Positions 1 to 11,981 of a stretch of DNA of 64,000 nt are shown one piece after another. The stretch spans positions 10,561,873-10,625,872 of the forward strand of contig JBCFYV010001001.1 in assembly GCA_039000515.1 (NCBI GenBank). The letters are read 5' to 3'. The notes beneath the pieces are model-generated. The model ran no database searches. It was given only the letters and a program-made list of their open reading frames with translations, and had not been told where the DNA came from. Made by a program: the position numbers and the translations under genes. The stretch's first letter is position 1. The number at the start of each line of letters is the position of its first letter. The DNA is from Timema cristinae. Its lineage: Eukaryota > Arthropoda > Insecta > Phasmatodea > Timematidae.

Positions 1-114
1 GTACAAGACTTATTGAAAAAATAAATGAGAAAAATTATGTTCACACACTTAGAGGTATCGGGCTGAATATAATGTATTTATTACTAATGTTGGGGAGATA
101 AATGTTAAATACCA

Positions 115-245
115 GCTGGCTTTATTGAGGTGTTTTCAAATCCTGGTTGGGCGTACTAAGGGTGGTTATTTCATAGTGGTTTTACACTCTACCTCCACGC
201 AAATGTGGTAAAATTTCTATAAATTCAACTCTAACACACACAACC
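115..245 (+). repeat. SINE-1 fragment
   Basis: This is the middle part of the commonest SINE of the window (called SINE-1 here): the stretch after the B box, with the 'ggtggtt', 'ctccacgcaaatg' and 'aattcaac' blocks. The head is missing. It lies head-on to the minus-strand copy that follows. Confidence 0.6.
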
Positions 246-264
246 ATTATTATTTTTTCTATCA

Positions 265-512
265 CCGTATCTTACTACACGTTTCGGGTTTACGCGCTTA
301 TGTACTAAATTACACCATTGTTTTAGGGATTATTAAGGTTATGTTTAGAGGAAGTGTACCCGCATTTGTGTGAAGGCAGAGTGGAAAACTATTTTGGAAT
401 AAAACCACCCTCAGTACACCCAACCGAGATTTGAATCTTTAGCTCCACGTCATAGGCAATCAGTCTAGTGAGAAGGCAGCACGTTGGACCATGCGGCCAC
501 CGAGGCGGGTTC
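265..512 (-). repeat. SINE-1 copy, nearly complete
   Basis: Minus-strand SINE-1. The 3' tail 'cttactacacgtttcggg' is at the left. The tRNA-like head, with a B-box-like 'gatttgaatc' and a 'ccgaggcggg' start, is at the right. Together with the plus fragment just before it, this forms an inverted SINE pair. Confidence 0.65.
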
Positions 513-599
513 GTTATTAGTTAATTATGTGTAAAGCCAGAATTTTTAGTGAGACGTGACAAAAATTAAAAGAATCTAATCTTTATATTTCCCTCTTTA

Positions 600-1150
600 C
601 ACTCTAATTATTATTTTTTCCTCTATCGAGAATATGTTTAGTGGTTGTTCAAAGGAAGTTGAATTATGAATAAAAAAAACAATCTTTTATTAATTCTATT
701 TAAAGTTGCTCTACAAAAGTAGGGTTGATTACCTTTCCACTATTTGTTTACTTTCAATCATTTTCTTTGACTTACTGTCGCTACAAATTTGTTGACTTTT
801 TATCATTGAATATTTTTTATATAAAAACATTCTAAAAAGCTAACAGGCTAATATCTGATAAACATTAAACATAAGAATATAATATCCTAAAATATAATAA
901 TAAACAGGGAAATAATAGCTATCTATTCAATAAACTAAAATAAAGGATTTTTTTCATAAATACTCTTGGATTTTTTTTATCAAAACGCTAGACAGTAATA
1001 AAGAAATAACATTGCAAAACTTTAATTAGTCAAATACAACCGGATCTAAATCTATTAACTCTTAACTAATCAAATCTATCACTCTGAAACCTTTAAAATA
1101 AATAATTAATTATGTATAAATAGAGTTTAAACTACTCCAGGTAGGTAAAA
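600..1150. repeat. Diverged copy of transporter upstream flank
   Basis: An AT-rich stretch whose order of short blocks (…ctgataaacattaaa…, aatataatatcc, aaaatataataata, agctatct, attagtcaaatac) matches 24300-24850 and 40960-41560. Those two lie about 3 kb upstream of the start codons of transporter copies A and B. It therefore looks like the 5' flank of another tandem copy, whose gene would lie left of this window. The match was made by eye and is diverged. Confidence 0.45.
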
Positions 1151-2984
1151 AAAAAGTTAACTGCCGAAAGCCATAACTAAATGGCATAAAACTCTTGTGA
1201 CTTTTTTTTACCATCAAATAAATGTGAGCTTCTATTTAATTCTACATTATGTTTGTTGGTTCACAAGTTAATTGGTCGCACATCTAGTTAATAATTTGAT
1301 TCATTGTCGAACTTTTAAAAGTAATGGCTTAGCTCTTATATTTCTCGAACCCAGATATAGAATCTGAATCTTTATTTCTTTTCCTAATCTCAAATCCAAA
1401 TTCAAATCCTAGAAATTAATTTTTAAAAATATACAATTTTAATTAATCAACTTTTTTTAAATTAAATTTTAAATATTTTCACTTTAAAGCTTGTTGTGTC
1501 ATTGACAATTAATATTTTATTGGCCACGTCTATTTCCTCATAAACAAGCTAAGAAAACTTTTTTTTATAGTAAATTAATTATATTGATTCAATTTTTAAA
1601 TGATTTTGTTGGTCTCCCAACTACACAAGTCTATATAATTCCTATTATGAATTGCTTTATATTGATTAATCAAGTTAAGACCTTAATAATTGTATTCTAG
1701 ATAAAAAATTTTTTTAGATTCTTACGAATCTCTACTCTCTAGAATATTATGGGATTTGAGGGATTCTAAGAATCAGGATTTTAGCGGTTCATCTATGGTT
1801 ATAATTTGATCTGGTAAATATTGATAGTAGTACAATAAAGACCAATCAAAAGTCTTATATAAAATACAGGAATATTTATAGATGAAAACATGAATATCTC
1901 ATTGAAAATACTTCGTATTAATACTTTCTTTGTATATAGAAATATAGGCTGAATGTTCACATTTAAGCTATAAAGTTTGGTATTAGAAAGCATTTTTCCA
2001 GTTTTTTTTTATGACGAAACACTTTTTTGACCAAAATAAATAGAATATTGCTCAAGCACAAACACATAATTTAATTTTCTTCACGTTGTGACCCCAACAT
2101 TTCTTGAATATCTATTAAAGGGTGCACTGGAATTTAATGACAACATTCCTCTTCATTTAAAAAGTCTGTTAAATAATTCCACCATGCTCATGACAGATAT
2201 TCAGCAACTGTTATCAACGTGTGAAGAAAATTAAACTCTAATTTAGCTGAAACAATAGTTTATTTATTTTTGATAAAAAAAAGTTTTACCATTAAAAACT
2301 GCAAAAACACTGGCCTTTTCTCGCGTCCCCTTCCAGCCCACCTTGATGAGGAAAAAATGAATGTTAAAAAGTTTTTTTTATAAAGTGTAAGGTGTTGTGG
2401 ATTAATTTTAATATAATAAGCATTTAAGAAAATAAAACTTTTTTATGTCAACATTAAGAACATTTTACTATATTATTAGTGTTATTTTATAGGTGTTATT
2501 AATATATATCAAAAGTGAAAACCATATTTCAGATGATTTGACGTATGAATACAAAGTATACACGACTTATAATAGCTGTGAGATGAGGCCATCATTATAT
2601 TAAAAAAAATTAACTGTAAGAACACCACTTGCAGGTTAAGCACCTGAAAAATTGATAATTTATAAAATGAGGAGTTAGAGAGTTAATGCTGTCCTTCAAT
2701 TGCTATTGTTATGTCATGGGTGCGCAGACTAATCGTCAAATTCATCTGGCTTGTCATTAACTTCTTGGTTTGAATAATGACAGGGTGTACAAAGGTTGGA
2801 AATTCCCAAATAGTTATCCTCTTAGCCTTGAAGGAAATGCTAGTAATGTTCCTCTAAATTTTACCTTCATAATATATACCTTACTATTGTATTTACAATT
2901 TTGGATAGCCCGGACAGAAGGAAAGACTTTTTTTGGGGTGGGGGTGGGAAGGAGGTTATTTTATTAGTTTTTATTCTAATACTT
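1151..2984. other. AT-rich intergenic DNA, nothing recognised
   Basis: No exon-like open frame, splice-site pair, tRNA-like box or tandem array was recognised. The short open frames here have no family resemblance and are surrounded by stops. Confidence 0.5.
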
Positions 2985-3235
2985 CCTCTTACTACCTGTT
3001 CGGGCTGTACATATTTGTACTAATTACGTTAGTGGGTTAAGGATGTGGAAGGTTGAATTTTAAGAACGTGTACCCGCATTTACGTGAAGGGAGAGTAGAA
3101 AACTATTTAGGAAAAAACATCCTTTTAGTAGTACACCTGAACAGGTTTTGAAGCCCCATCTCCCACGTCTTTGGCAATATAATCTATTGCGGGAGTGACG
3201 CTTTAAACCATGAAATCACATAGACAGGTTTTAGA
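2985..3235 (-). repeat. SINE-1 copy
   Basis: The tail 'cttactacctgttcgggc' is at the left. The conserved 'gtgtacccgcattta' and 'ggagagtagaaaactattta' blocks follow, and the tRNA-like head is at the right. Confidence 0.65.
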
Positions 3236-3284
3236 TAGTTTCATGCGTTTTAATGCTAACTTTCTCTGTCTACAAGGCACACTT

Positions 3285-3450
3285 TATTAATCACATAAGT
3301 TAGTGAAGGCGAATTTTAAGGAAATATACTTGCACTAACCTCAAAAGATATATAAACAAGTGCTCACGAACTGGACATGAGAATCAAACTTTGATACTCT
3401 TATATTAGAGCCGAGTATACCAACAGAACACTGGGACATTAAACTAGTAG
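3285..3450 (-). repeat. Decayed SINE-1 fragment
   Basis: Weak but ordered similarity to SINE-1 (a 'taagttagtgaaggcgaatttt' region, then 'gagaatcaaactttgata' as a degenerate B box). It lies directly after the preceding copy. Confidence 0.35.
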
Positions 3451-4317
3451 TCTTGGTATAAATACATATGCCATTATATTTTACCTTATATATTTCCGAG
3501 CAGTATTTTAGGGTTCCAAAAAAGATGAATAATAAGCCTTACGTTCACACACACACATACACACACTGTAACACAATAAAGCATATAGCTTCACGAATCA
3601 CGATTTTATAGTGACACTAAAAACCGTATTTACGGTTATTTTAATTAAAATAGTACAAATAAACATTAAAAACCGTTTCCTAGAATACATATTCTCAACA
3701 CCAGTATTTGATGCACGTCAGCTATGACTAATATATACATGACGACGTATTGTCGAGTGAAGTAGACGACTACATCCTGAAAACCTCTTGCCTGTGTGAC
3801 AAGGCTGTTATTCTCCCATGGGAAAGCACATTAGCTCTTGAAAACAAAGAATACTTAATTGCTCGAATCCGTTTTTTTAAAAGTGCAATTAACAACAAGA
3901 ATTGTTCGTGCACAATATTTAATATAATGAGTGAAACGCGGTAAAAAAAAACTGAGGGTTTAGTCTTCTTAAAAATAAAAAGATGACGTTCTTCATCCGC
4001 GGGTTTTATTGTCCTAATCAAGGTATATAGCGTTTTAAATTGCTTTAGGATTGTGGTCAGTGTAGTCAGAGTGGGAAGGGGAGACTCGTCACATACTCGA
4101 CCAATCCGTGAAGAGTAGTTATCATAGCAACCGATGCACGTAGCATTCTTTTAGATTTCTCGACAGTTACAGAGTATGCATAGTAGTGACGCGATAACCT
4201 TCTTCGCTATGTGGCAACCATGTTTCCCAGCCTATCCAACACGCAGATCCTAAATCAGTTTAAATCGCAGTTTCTTATAAAATGAAGGGTATGATTTGAC
4301 CCGTGAGACCCGTTTTA
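3451..4317. other. Intergenic DNA, nothing recognised
   Basis: It contains a short CA run near 3545-3570. The overlapping open frames at 3750-4021 on both strands have no family resemblance. Confidence 0.45.
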
Positions 4318-4556
4318 GTGGCCGAAGCGTCTAATTAAAACGTTATTCTCTTGTTAAACTGGCCTGCTGAAGACGGTGAAGTCGGGATTCGAATCCCAGT
4401 TGGGTTTACTAAGGGTGGGGTTTTCCTAAATGGTTTATCATTCCTCTTTAACGCAAGTGTGGGTAGATTACATATAAAATGCTTCTTTCTTCATCTCTGC
4501 CCCATTAGAGAATTTATCATACATACGTTTAACCTGAAAAAGTAGTAAGAAACGAT
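4318..4556 (+). repeat. SINE-1 copy
   Basis: The tRNA-like head 'gtggccgaagcgtctaatta' is followed by a B box 'gattcgaatcc', the central 'gggtttactaagggtgggg' block and the tail 'acctgaaaaagtagtaaga'. Confidence 0.7.
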
Positions 4557-5781
4557 AAAAAAGAGTGATATTTGGAGAATGAACAAAGTTCCATTGGGTT
4601 TTAGACACATACGAAACTAACCAAAATATTATCCGAAAACATCCCTTATCTTCAGAGCGTCAATCCTTATCAGCCAACTTAGCCTCGTATCCTAATCGGT
4701 GGGTTAGGTAATACTCAATCGCGACTCCAATCCAATTTTTATTGGAAGAATCATTTGAAAATACAAACACACCATGTTGCGGGCAAAGTTGACAAAATTT
4801 AACCATTTCGTTAATGTTATTTTATGGATACTAAGTATATCTAACAAAAAGGACATCTGAAGGTAAAGTACCTTAACGTATGAAGACGCGAAAGCACATC
4901 AAGTGATTTTTTCTAGTCATAAGATAAAACTCTTTCCATAATAATGGGACTGTATAGCACCCATAAATTTTATAGCAAAACAATTTAAAATTAAAGCATT
5001 ATTAGTTCATATTATTAATAATCGTATTATATTTTATTATATTAGTCAAACGTGTAAGTGTAATTTTATGAATAATTTTAATGGTTGAAAGTAAACTTGT
5101 TGGGGTTAATTTATTTTGTTTTAGATTTATTTCCCAGTAATTTAGATGACATATTTTCAAGAAGACTAGATATTATTCATTGTAATATTATGGATATTTT
5201 TCGCTTATTGTTTTTAATTTATTTTTTATAAAGGTAGATGTTAAAATGAAGTTTACAGGTTTGTAGTCCGAGCCGTAATCCGAGCTTTCATACCATTTAT
5301 ATCCTCGTTGCTAAACTTATTGCTGATGTCTACATAAAAGAGAAACAAGATTCAGGAAAGGGTGATTATTTATTATAGTCTTACCTTAACACACATGTAT
5401 GTAAAGTAAGTGCAATTATTGCGATTTGACCATTTAAAATAAACTAAAACTAATGCAATATATGTGATCTAAAATTCTGAAAACTAAAAGGCAATAGCTA
5501 AATCACAATGGGAATACTTTAACACGTTAGGTAAATAAGTTACCAATTATTCTACTGTCAGATATTGAAACGCCTTCACATGTTCCGCAGCTGTCACATT
5601 TGACAGGTAGTGTCAATCTAGTCTTTAAATTATATTTATAAATCCAATAGACACACTACTCCTAGACAAGTAATCAAATATACAACAAACATAAACATCA
5701 TGTTGTACATTCCGAAAAACTTTCCCTTTATTTACGTAAAGTGTGTACACGATTGAAGGAGCCTTCATGATGTTATTTTAG
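4557..5781. other. Intergenic DNA, nothing recognised
   Basis: AT-rich, without recognisable exons or repeats. It ends at a candidate splice acceptor 'ttattttag' just before the transporter-like exon that follows. Confidence 0.4.
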
Positions 5782-6336
5782 TCTGGAGGAAGAGCGCTTA
5801 CCTCTAAATTCTTCCACGACAATTATCAATGTCTTGCAACTTTTCATTGTCCTCGCCACGTCGGTCCTGATAGATCGGGTCGGAAGGAAGATCCTGCTAC
5901 TCAGTTCTAACCTTCTGTCGTCGACGTGCCTTTGCACTTTCGGGATCTACTTGTACTTGAAAAGCAGAGGTATCGATGTCGCTGGTTACGAGTGGGCGCC
6001 TGTCGTGTGTTTGTCGTTGTACGTTGTGGCCGTGTCGCTAGGTATAGGCCCCGTCCCTCTGCTGATTATCTCGGAGATCTTCTCCCCTGGCGTTAGGGCG
6101 ATAGCCATGACTATATCTCTCTGCTTCCTGTGGGTCGCGTCGTTTCTTGTGTGCAAGTTTTTCCCGGATTTGTACAAGTGTATGGGCCTGTTCGGATGCT
6201 GTTGGCTTTTGCGTGCTCATGTTTCGTTTTTGGGTTATTGGAATGGGCGGTTGTTGTCGAGACCAAGAACCGTAGCTTAGTCATCAGCTCAAGAAATGAA
6301 ATGTTAAAAGTAAAAAAAGAAATACATAATATTTAA
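5782..6336 (+). pseudogene. Tret1-like sugar transporter, isolated last exon with frameshift
   Basis: This matches the C-terminal third (TM8-12) of the two minus-strand transporters but on the opposite strand. Visible motifs are LIDRVGRK (loop 8-9, about 5860-5890), the ISEIFSPGVRA block (equivalent of the paralogs' NEIFNPQMRG) and VVVETKNRSL near the end. The reading frame changes once around 6195-6215: the first part runs to about 6200 in one frame, and the ETKNRSL end reads in another, to a stop at 6334-6336. A candidate splice acceptor ('ttattttag') lies just upstream. No earlier exons with TM1-7 are visible between here and the left edge on this strand. It could be an isolated inverted relic or the last exon of a gene truncated by the window. 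The frameshift favours a pseudogene, though an assembly indel is possible. Confidence 0.75.
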
Positions 6337-7029
6337 ATAGGCTATTGTTTATGGTTATTATAAATATAAATTTATTAATAAATATAATTTAATATAATTT
6401 TTATATTAATTATTTTGGCTATATTTGAGGTTAGGCTTAATAGTTATAAGAGATTAATTTATTTTAAAGTATTGACTTTTTTTAAGATATACACGAACAT
6501 GATTACATTTTTTTTAATAACGCGACACATCGTCCGAGTATTTTAAATACCTAATTTCTTGATGTTCATATTTTATTGATAATAATTGAACGCATATTTA
6601 AAGGTGTTAAGCACACAACAGAGGTGAGAATGCCCTCCCCCACCACTCACCCCTCACCCACTGTAGTCAATCCGGAAATTATTTTTCAATTGAGTAAATT
6701 TCAGATTTATTTATAAACTTTTATTTTTATTTACTAAATAACAATATTTATAGCTAATTGTCACAATTGAGGTAAGTTTGTGTTAGATGTTGTTAGTTAC
6801 TTTTAAAAAATATGAATATAATATATTTGATATTTTGTTTGGTTTATATATCTTTATTTAAAAAAAAAGTTTTTAATACATGCCTAAGGTTATTTTTAGA
6901 ATTATGTTATTTTATTTAAGGCCGTAAATTCTTAAAAATGTTATGTAACAAACTTAAACTTTATAAATTATTACATTCTAAAATAGTTTAGCCTATATAT
7001 TATTTGGAAATAAATTAAACTTAAATATT
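6337..7029. other. AT-rich intergenic DNA, nothing recognised
   Basis: Very AT-rich flank downstream of the transporter-like exon. No exon, tRNA-like box or array was seen. Confidence 0.45.
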
Positions 7030-7412
7030 TCTATTCGAGTTATTTAACATGCACTTTATGATCCGACTGATTATATCAGCAAACTACTTATAAAAAGCCC
7101 TCATTGGTGGGAACCCACAAGAGATCTATACCGACCGAGCGGCTGTGACCGTAAGCAATGATAGTGCCAACATATGGGGATAGAAGTTTTCATGTGGTCA
7201 GCACAACGAGATCACTGGCTGTTTATCTCAGATTTCTAAACCTTAGCTACAACGTCTTTATTCATGTATCTCCTCATTTGTCCCCACGAGGATAATTTTG
7301 ACCCCGTTCCAGACCCACTGCTTCACAGTTAAATTTTGGGAGCGTCGGGAATAGAATCCAAGGACTCTGTATATGTAGCCATGAGCTCTGACCACTATGC
7401 CACAGAGGCTTA
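7030..7412 (-). repeat. tRNA-headed SINE (SINE-3 type)
   Basis: The left part resembles the 3' end of the SINE-3 copies at 13343 and 31689 ('gagttatttaacatgcact', 'gactgattatatcagc'). At the right, on the minus strand, is a tRNA-like head with an A box (TGGCATAGTGGTCAGAG) and a B-box-like GGATTCTATTCC (7346-7412). Confidence 0.5.
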
Positions 7413-7439
7413 TAATCTAAATAAAATCTAGAATAGGCA

Positions 7440-7560
7440 TAACGCCCAGTCCCCAGCCTAACGGGGAAACCCACATTTCATCATTGATGCATTTTTCGGC
7501 CATTCTGGGAATCGAATCAGAACGCTTAGCTAAGTAGGTAGACAGGTAACCGGCAGAGGT
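7440..7560 (-). repeat. Second tRNA-like SINE head, degenerate
   Basis: 'ctgggaatcgaatcagaac' reads on the minus strand as a degenerate B box. Partial copy. Confidence 0.35.
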
Positions 7561-8481
7561 AAGGTGTATGACAAGGTTTTTAGTTAAATTATGTAGAATT
7601 TTTCGATTAGAATGCCATTGTTTATTTTTCTCATGGCACTTTATTGAAAGTTTTTTTTTTAATTGCAAGTTATTAAAACATTTTCAAAGTTGCCTTCCAA
7701 GAACAATATTAAGTTGAAGGGGGGAGATCCCAGTAGTAAAAGGCAACATGAAGATGAGCTAACACGAAGTATTTTTTTCCAATTTAAGTTTTTGTCGTTA
7801 GACTTTTCCTAGATTATTTGAGTCTTCAATTTTTTTTATTTATTCCACCTCCTTCCTCGCTTGTCCAGCACTCCAAAGGGAAGGCTACCAAAAACTTGTG
7901 AGTTTTTTTTTTCTTTCTTTTCCTTCTAAGAACTAAAAGATGGGGGTGACGAGTAAACCGTCTGGAAAAGAAGAGGAAAAACCCAATAACCCTTCCCCAC
8001 TCGCCCCTATCCAACCACTCGTAGCGAGAGAGATTGAAAGATAAAGAATAAAAACCCTTTTCTTCATGTGTGGAGACCAAGGTAAGATCGATCGATGAGA
8101 TTTCACATGCAGATGTGTTCGGCTGCGCTTATATCGCTTCAAACTCTTCAGTTTGCTTTTGTTTTAAACTGTCCCATACACACGGAGCGATGCTTTAAGT
8201 ACTCGTTTATACTACTATAAAGCCACATGGCTGACTCACTCAGTGACATTAATGTTTACCCACTTTCAGATGAGCTAGAAACTCAAAATTTGGCAATCTT
8301 ATAGCTTTTAGCCTGTAACCGTCGGGAAAATTCCAAAATGTTAAAAAATTTAACTTTTAACCCCCGAATTAAAAATAAATAAATGGTGGATCAACTTTAA
8401 AATCGGTGCGGACGTTTCTTTGGAGGTCTCTTGTGGCTGAACAGTAACACCTATCAAACAACGGCTCTGGAATTACATTAG
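7561..8481. other. Intergenic DNA, nothing recognised
   Basis: Short overlapping open frames on the minus strand (7826-8142) come from pyrimidine-rich sequence and show no family features. Confidence 0.4.
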
Positions 8482-8484
8482 TTA

Positions 8485-9920
8485 AGGCCCGTTTACACGA
8501 TATTAGTTGACTAATGAAAGTACACTAATTTGGCAGCGCGCGCACAGCTTGCACCGAGTAAACAAACAAGCAAGCTACTAACGAGAAAGTCTACTTGCAA
8601 GTCACCTTCCAACTTTTACTGATGCAAGTAGACCATTCAAAATGGTGGCAAATAAGGAATTGGTTGTGCGGGGGACACTTATTTGTGGAAATTTATGAAA
8701 AGAATGAGTTTTTGTGCAATTTTAAGCACCGAATTTATAAAGATAAGAATGCGAGGGATAATGCACTAGAGGATATTGTAAAGTTATATCAGGTGTATAT
8801 ATTCTCTATAAGTTTCCAAAATAAAATGTTAGGTCTATATAAATATTTCAAATGTGCCTTGTGAGAGATATTATTTAATATCGGTAAACAAATATTATCA
8901 ATAATTTTATCAAAACATTTTTTACCAATCAAAGTGGCATTTGTAAATTTTTTATATACAATAACAAAATATAATACAACAATATAGTACCGTGATTAGT
9001 TCCGGCAACATAATATTTGCTTTATCGGCAAGTAATGTATGAATGGCCAGCGGTTTTCACGCGAAATCTTTGGCACGTTTTCCAATCTCTGTATTTAACA
9101 CTTTAACCAATCTTTTTAAGTTTTAATTAATAATGTTCAGCCCACACACTTCAAACACTTTGTAGTAATTCTTTGGAAACTTGAGTAGATACATAACATA
9201 ATATTATTATTGCAAAGCAAATCAGATAGTTTATATTTAAACCAAACTACAAATTAATGAATTATTATTTATAAGGAATATTTTAAGCCTAGCAAGCTAG
9301 CATTTAACAAAATATTTGTTTATTAGTATACCAAAATTTAAAACAGGGTTTAAAAAGGCTGCGTTTGGCCTATTTAAAAAATGCTCAACCGAGGGCTGTA
9401 TTGGGATTTATTGACCTTATTTGAGTTTAATTTTATTTATCATGTATGCTAAGTGAGTTAACAAATGAAGAAAAATAATATAATAATTATTTGGGATCAA
9501 CTGAAATACGTTTTAAAATATTAAGCGTGTAGGAAATATGAGACATACTAATTACTAACTTTCCTTTTGTTGTTTATGCAAAACCATTTTTTTAACATGT
9601 CAACTAGTTAAGATACATTACGTTTACTGAAAAATTGTAATTTTTTGGCCACCCATTCTTATTATATATTCACCTTTTCTCGATCCTAGCACATAAGCGT
9701 AATTAATATATACGTATAAATAACCCGAACGAGAAATGAAACTCAGTTATAAAAAAAAATTGCACCAAAAGAGAGGTCAGTTAGCACGACTTCATTTTCA
9801 GCCATGTTTTTAGAAGCGATACTAATACAAGTGAAAAAATGCGTGTCAACACAACTAGCATGTTAGTAAGCTAATACCACTAAACTTGCATTAGTCCACT
9901 AACACCGTGTCAACGAGCCT
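8485..9920. mobile_element. Degenerate PIF/Harbinger-type DNA transposon, 1.4 kb
   Basis: The ends are imperfect inverted repeats of about 40 bp: left AGGCCCGTTTACACG…GTTGACTAATGAAAGT, right (reverse complement) AGGCTCGTTGACACG…GTGGACTAATGCAAGT. They are flanked by a 3-bp duplication TTA (8482-8484 and 9921-9923), the target preference of PIF/Harbinger elements. Inside the left half lies a MADF-like coding remnant, the accessory DNA-binding protein that commonly accompanies HARBI1-type transposases. No nuclease domain is visible, so the copy is internally deleted. Confidence 0.7.
8595..8864 (+). pseudogene. MADF-domain remnant inside Harbinger element
   Basis: The frame contains a MADF-like helix set: LFVEIYEKNEFLCNF, then YKDKNARDNALEDIVKLY (about 8680-8795), matching the family pattern of a hydrophobic helix, then 'Y(K)(D/N)…R…AW/AL..I'. 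A GT donor (CAG|GTGTAT) follows the homologous part, so the coding exon probably ends near 8795 and the rest of the frame is intron read-through. A neighbouring frame offers the ATG at about 8642 (MVANKELVV), which would need a 1-bp shift to join the domain. The domain is short and has no partner exon nearby. Confidence 0.55.
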
Positions 9921-10016
9921 TTACATCCACTTGCAAATAAAACTTAATGTGGGTTTCCCCCAACGAGCAAAGCGAGTTAAATACATACACTTGTTAATGA
10001 AATAATTTTGTCAAAC

Positions 10017-10262
10017 CTGCCTCCATGGTCGCATGCTCAAATGCGTCACTCTCACAATGGACTGGACTGACGATGACATCGGGGTTTGAATCCCAGTAGG
10101 GCTGGTATACTGGGGGATTATGGTCAAAATGGTTTTAAACTTTTCCTACACACAAATATGGGTGCACTCCTCTAAATTCAACCTATCTCATTCTTGGCTC
10201 TTTAAGAGTAATTAGTACATACACGTATAGCCCAAACAGGTAGTGAAACACGGTGATAGATA
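10017..10262 (+). repeat. SINE-1 copy
   Basis: The head 'gcctccatggtcgcatgctc' is followed by a B box 'ggtttgaatccc', the central 'ggtatactgggggattatgg' block and the tail 'cgtatagcccaaacaggtag'. Confidence 0.7.
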
Positions 10263-10696
10263 TTAATATATTATTAAAATATTTGAAATGAGAAATAAAT
10301 TTTCTATTAGTTATCCCTTCCTCACCCCTGTTCCATTCTGAAAGTATCTCAAAGTAATTATATCGAGTTTCAGATTTTTATGTTCCTTGATTTTGGAGAT
10401 CCTAGCTATGTTTCAGTGCAAGCTTAAATGGTGAGGTGAGGAATAGTAAATTTAATAGTGGCTATTTCAGTCTCGTTATAATCATTATAATCTCGATAAT
10501 CATTGATCACGTCTCTGTAACACGAGCCAAAAATTCTTCTAGTGCTTTAAAAAAAATAATTGATTTTTAAAATGATCCTCCACCCGCAATTTTCTTAGAT
10601 TACAAAGCTAGGAAAATTCAGTATTCATTGGATAAAAGATTTTACTTTTGTTTTTCTGTAGAAATTATTATTAAAATCACCAAGAACGGTGTAAAG
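10263..10696. other. Spacer between two SINEs
   Basis: AT-rich DNA with no recognised feature. Confidence 0.4.
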
Positions 10697-10912
10697 TACC
10701 ACTATTGTGTTCGACTGACCTGCTTATGACGCGGAGACTGGGGTTTGAATCTAGGTCGGGTCTAATGAGTGTGATTTTTTCCTAAATGGTTTTCTCATTA
10801 CTTTTCCACGTGGATACGGTGAGATTACCCCAAAAATAATTCCCTAAACATCCATAATTATTGTAGTTGCATAGAATTTAAATAGGTACTAAGATACCGT
10901 GATAAAACAAAC
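10697..10912 (+). repeat. SINE-1 copy
   Basis: The B box 'ggtttgaatctaggtcgg' is followed by 'cctaaatggttttctcatta' and the degenerate tail 'ataggtactaagataccgtg'. Confidence 0.65.
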
Positions 10913-11164
10913 ACACAACAAATGGGATGGTTTTGAATTAAAACGACTTCACAAATGATGCATTCTGGCTCCCTCACTTATACTTTTGATTAAAATTTAA
11001 TAAAAACCATAATTTAGAATTGTTATCGATTTTTTTTTAAAACAAACAGGTTTGGTGGCCCAAATCAAACTGATCCACCGGGATATTTGCCGGTGTCCCG
11101 GAGGTCCAGTCCACCCTTGTCGACCACCCACTTCCTCAAACTTCTGACGATGTTATTACCTTAC

Positions 11165-11981
11165 CAGTGGCGGGTCGTAGCTAAAATTTGTGGGGTTGCT
11201 GCTCCAGCAAATTTTAACCTTTGTTTTAAAATTGTGTAAGAGGAAAAAATATGTATGAAAAGAAAATTTATTCAGGAACTTAATAAGATCTTAACAAAAA
11301 AACAACCTTTTTTACTTACTTTAACTTAAATTGTTACAGTTAAGCTTGATCTATTCATTTAAAAATGAAATCCATTCTTCTTGTTTTAATTTGCGCAAAA
11401 AGTTCAATAATTTTTTCCTTGATCTCTGGATGACAATTGAGGAAATTTTTCTCCATTGAAAGTACTGCAAGCGCATTTAGTCTTTCTATTAAATAAAATA
11501 ACGAAAAAAAATGAATCCAATAGAATAGCTGGAAGCAGAATTAATACACAATTCTACACTCTTCTACACTTTATCACATTAAAGAATATGATACACGGTA
11601 AGCTCAACACACGCTGAGTAAAAAAAACAACTTATTCCACCATCATGCCAGAGCCGGCACTGCGAGAGCAACAGTGCCATCTCTAACTGGCAGTCCGGCC
11701 TTCCTACCCCCCCGTTCTAGGTGCGCATGCGCACAACAGTCAAACACAACGTCGCTGGCACTGTGAAGCGCACAGTTCCATACAAAGATTGTTGTATCTT
11801 TTTCATAAACTGGGGAATGGCTACTGAAGTACTGATATTAAACTTAAGGAATATATATTGTACTACAAAAATAAATAAAGAATTAAAGATAAAGGACTCA
11901 TTATATTAAATGTTATAGATAATATTAAGTGGAAATAGGGGGTGCTGCAGTTCCGAAGTGCCTATACACGAGCCACCACTG
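11165..11981. mobile_element. Non-autonomous hAT insertion, 817 bp
   Basis: The termini are CAGTGGCGGGTCGTAG (left) and, as reverse complement of the right end, CAGTGGTGGCTCGTGT. A perfect 8-bp target duplication TACCTTAC flanks it (11157-11164 and 11982-11989), as hAT elements make. The paralogous position in duplication unit B (29295-29302) has a single TACCTTAC and no insert, which is a clean empty site. There is no transposase inside; the 62-codon frame at 11721-11909 has no resemblance to one. Confidence 0.85.

Noticed and set aside
8595..8864. Host MADF transcription factor gene
   Set aside because: It sits between Harbinger terminal repeats and has no partner exons, so it is transposon-derived.
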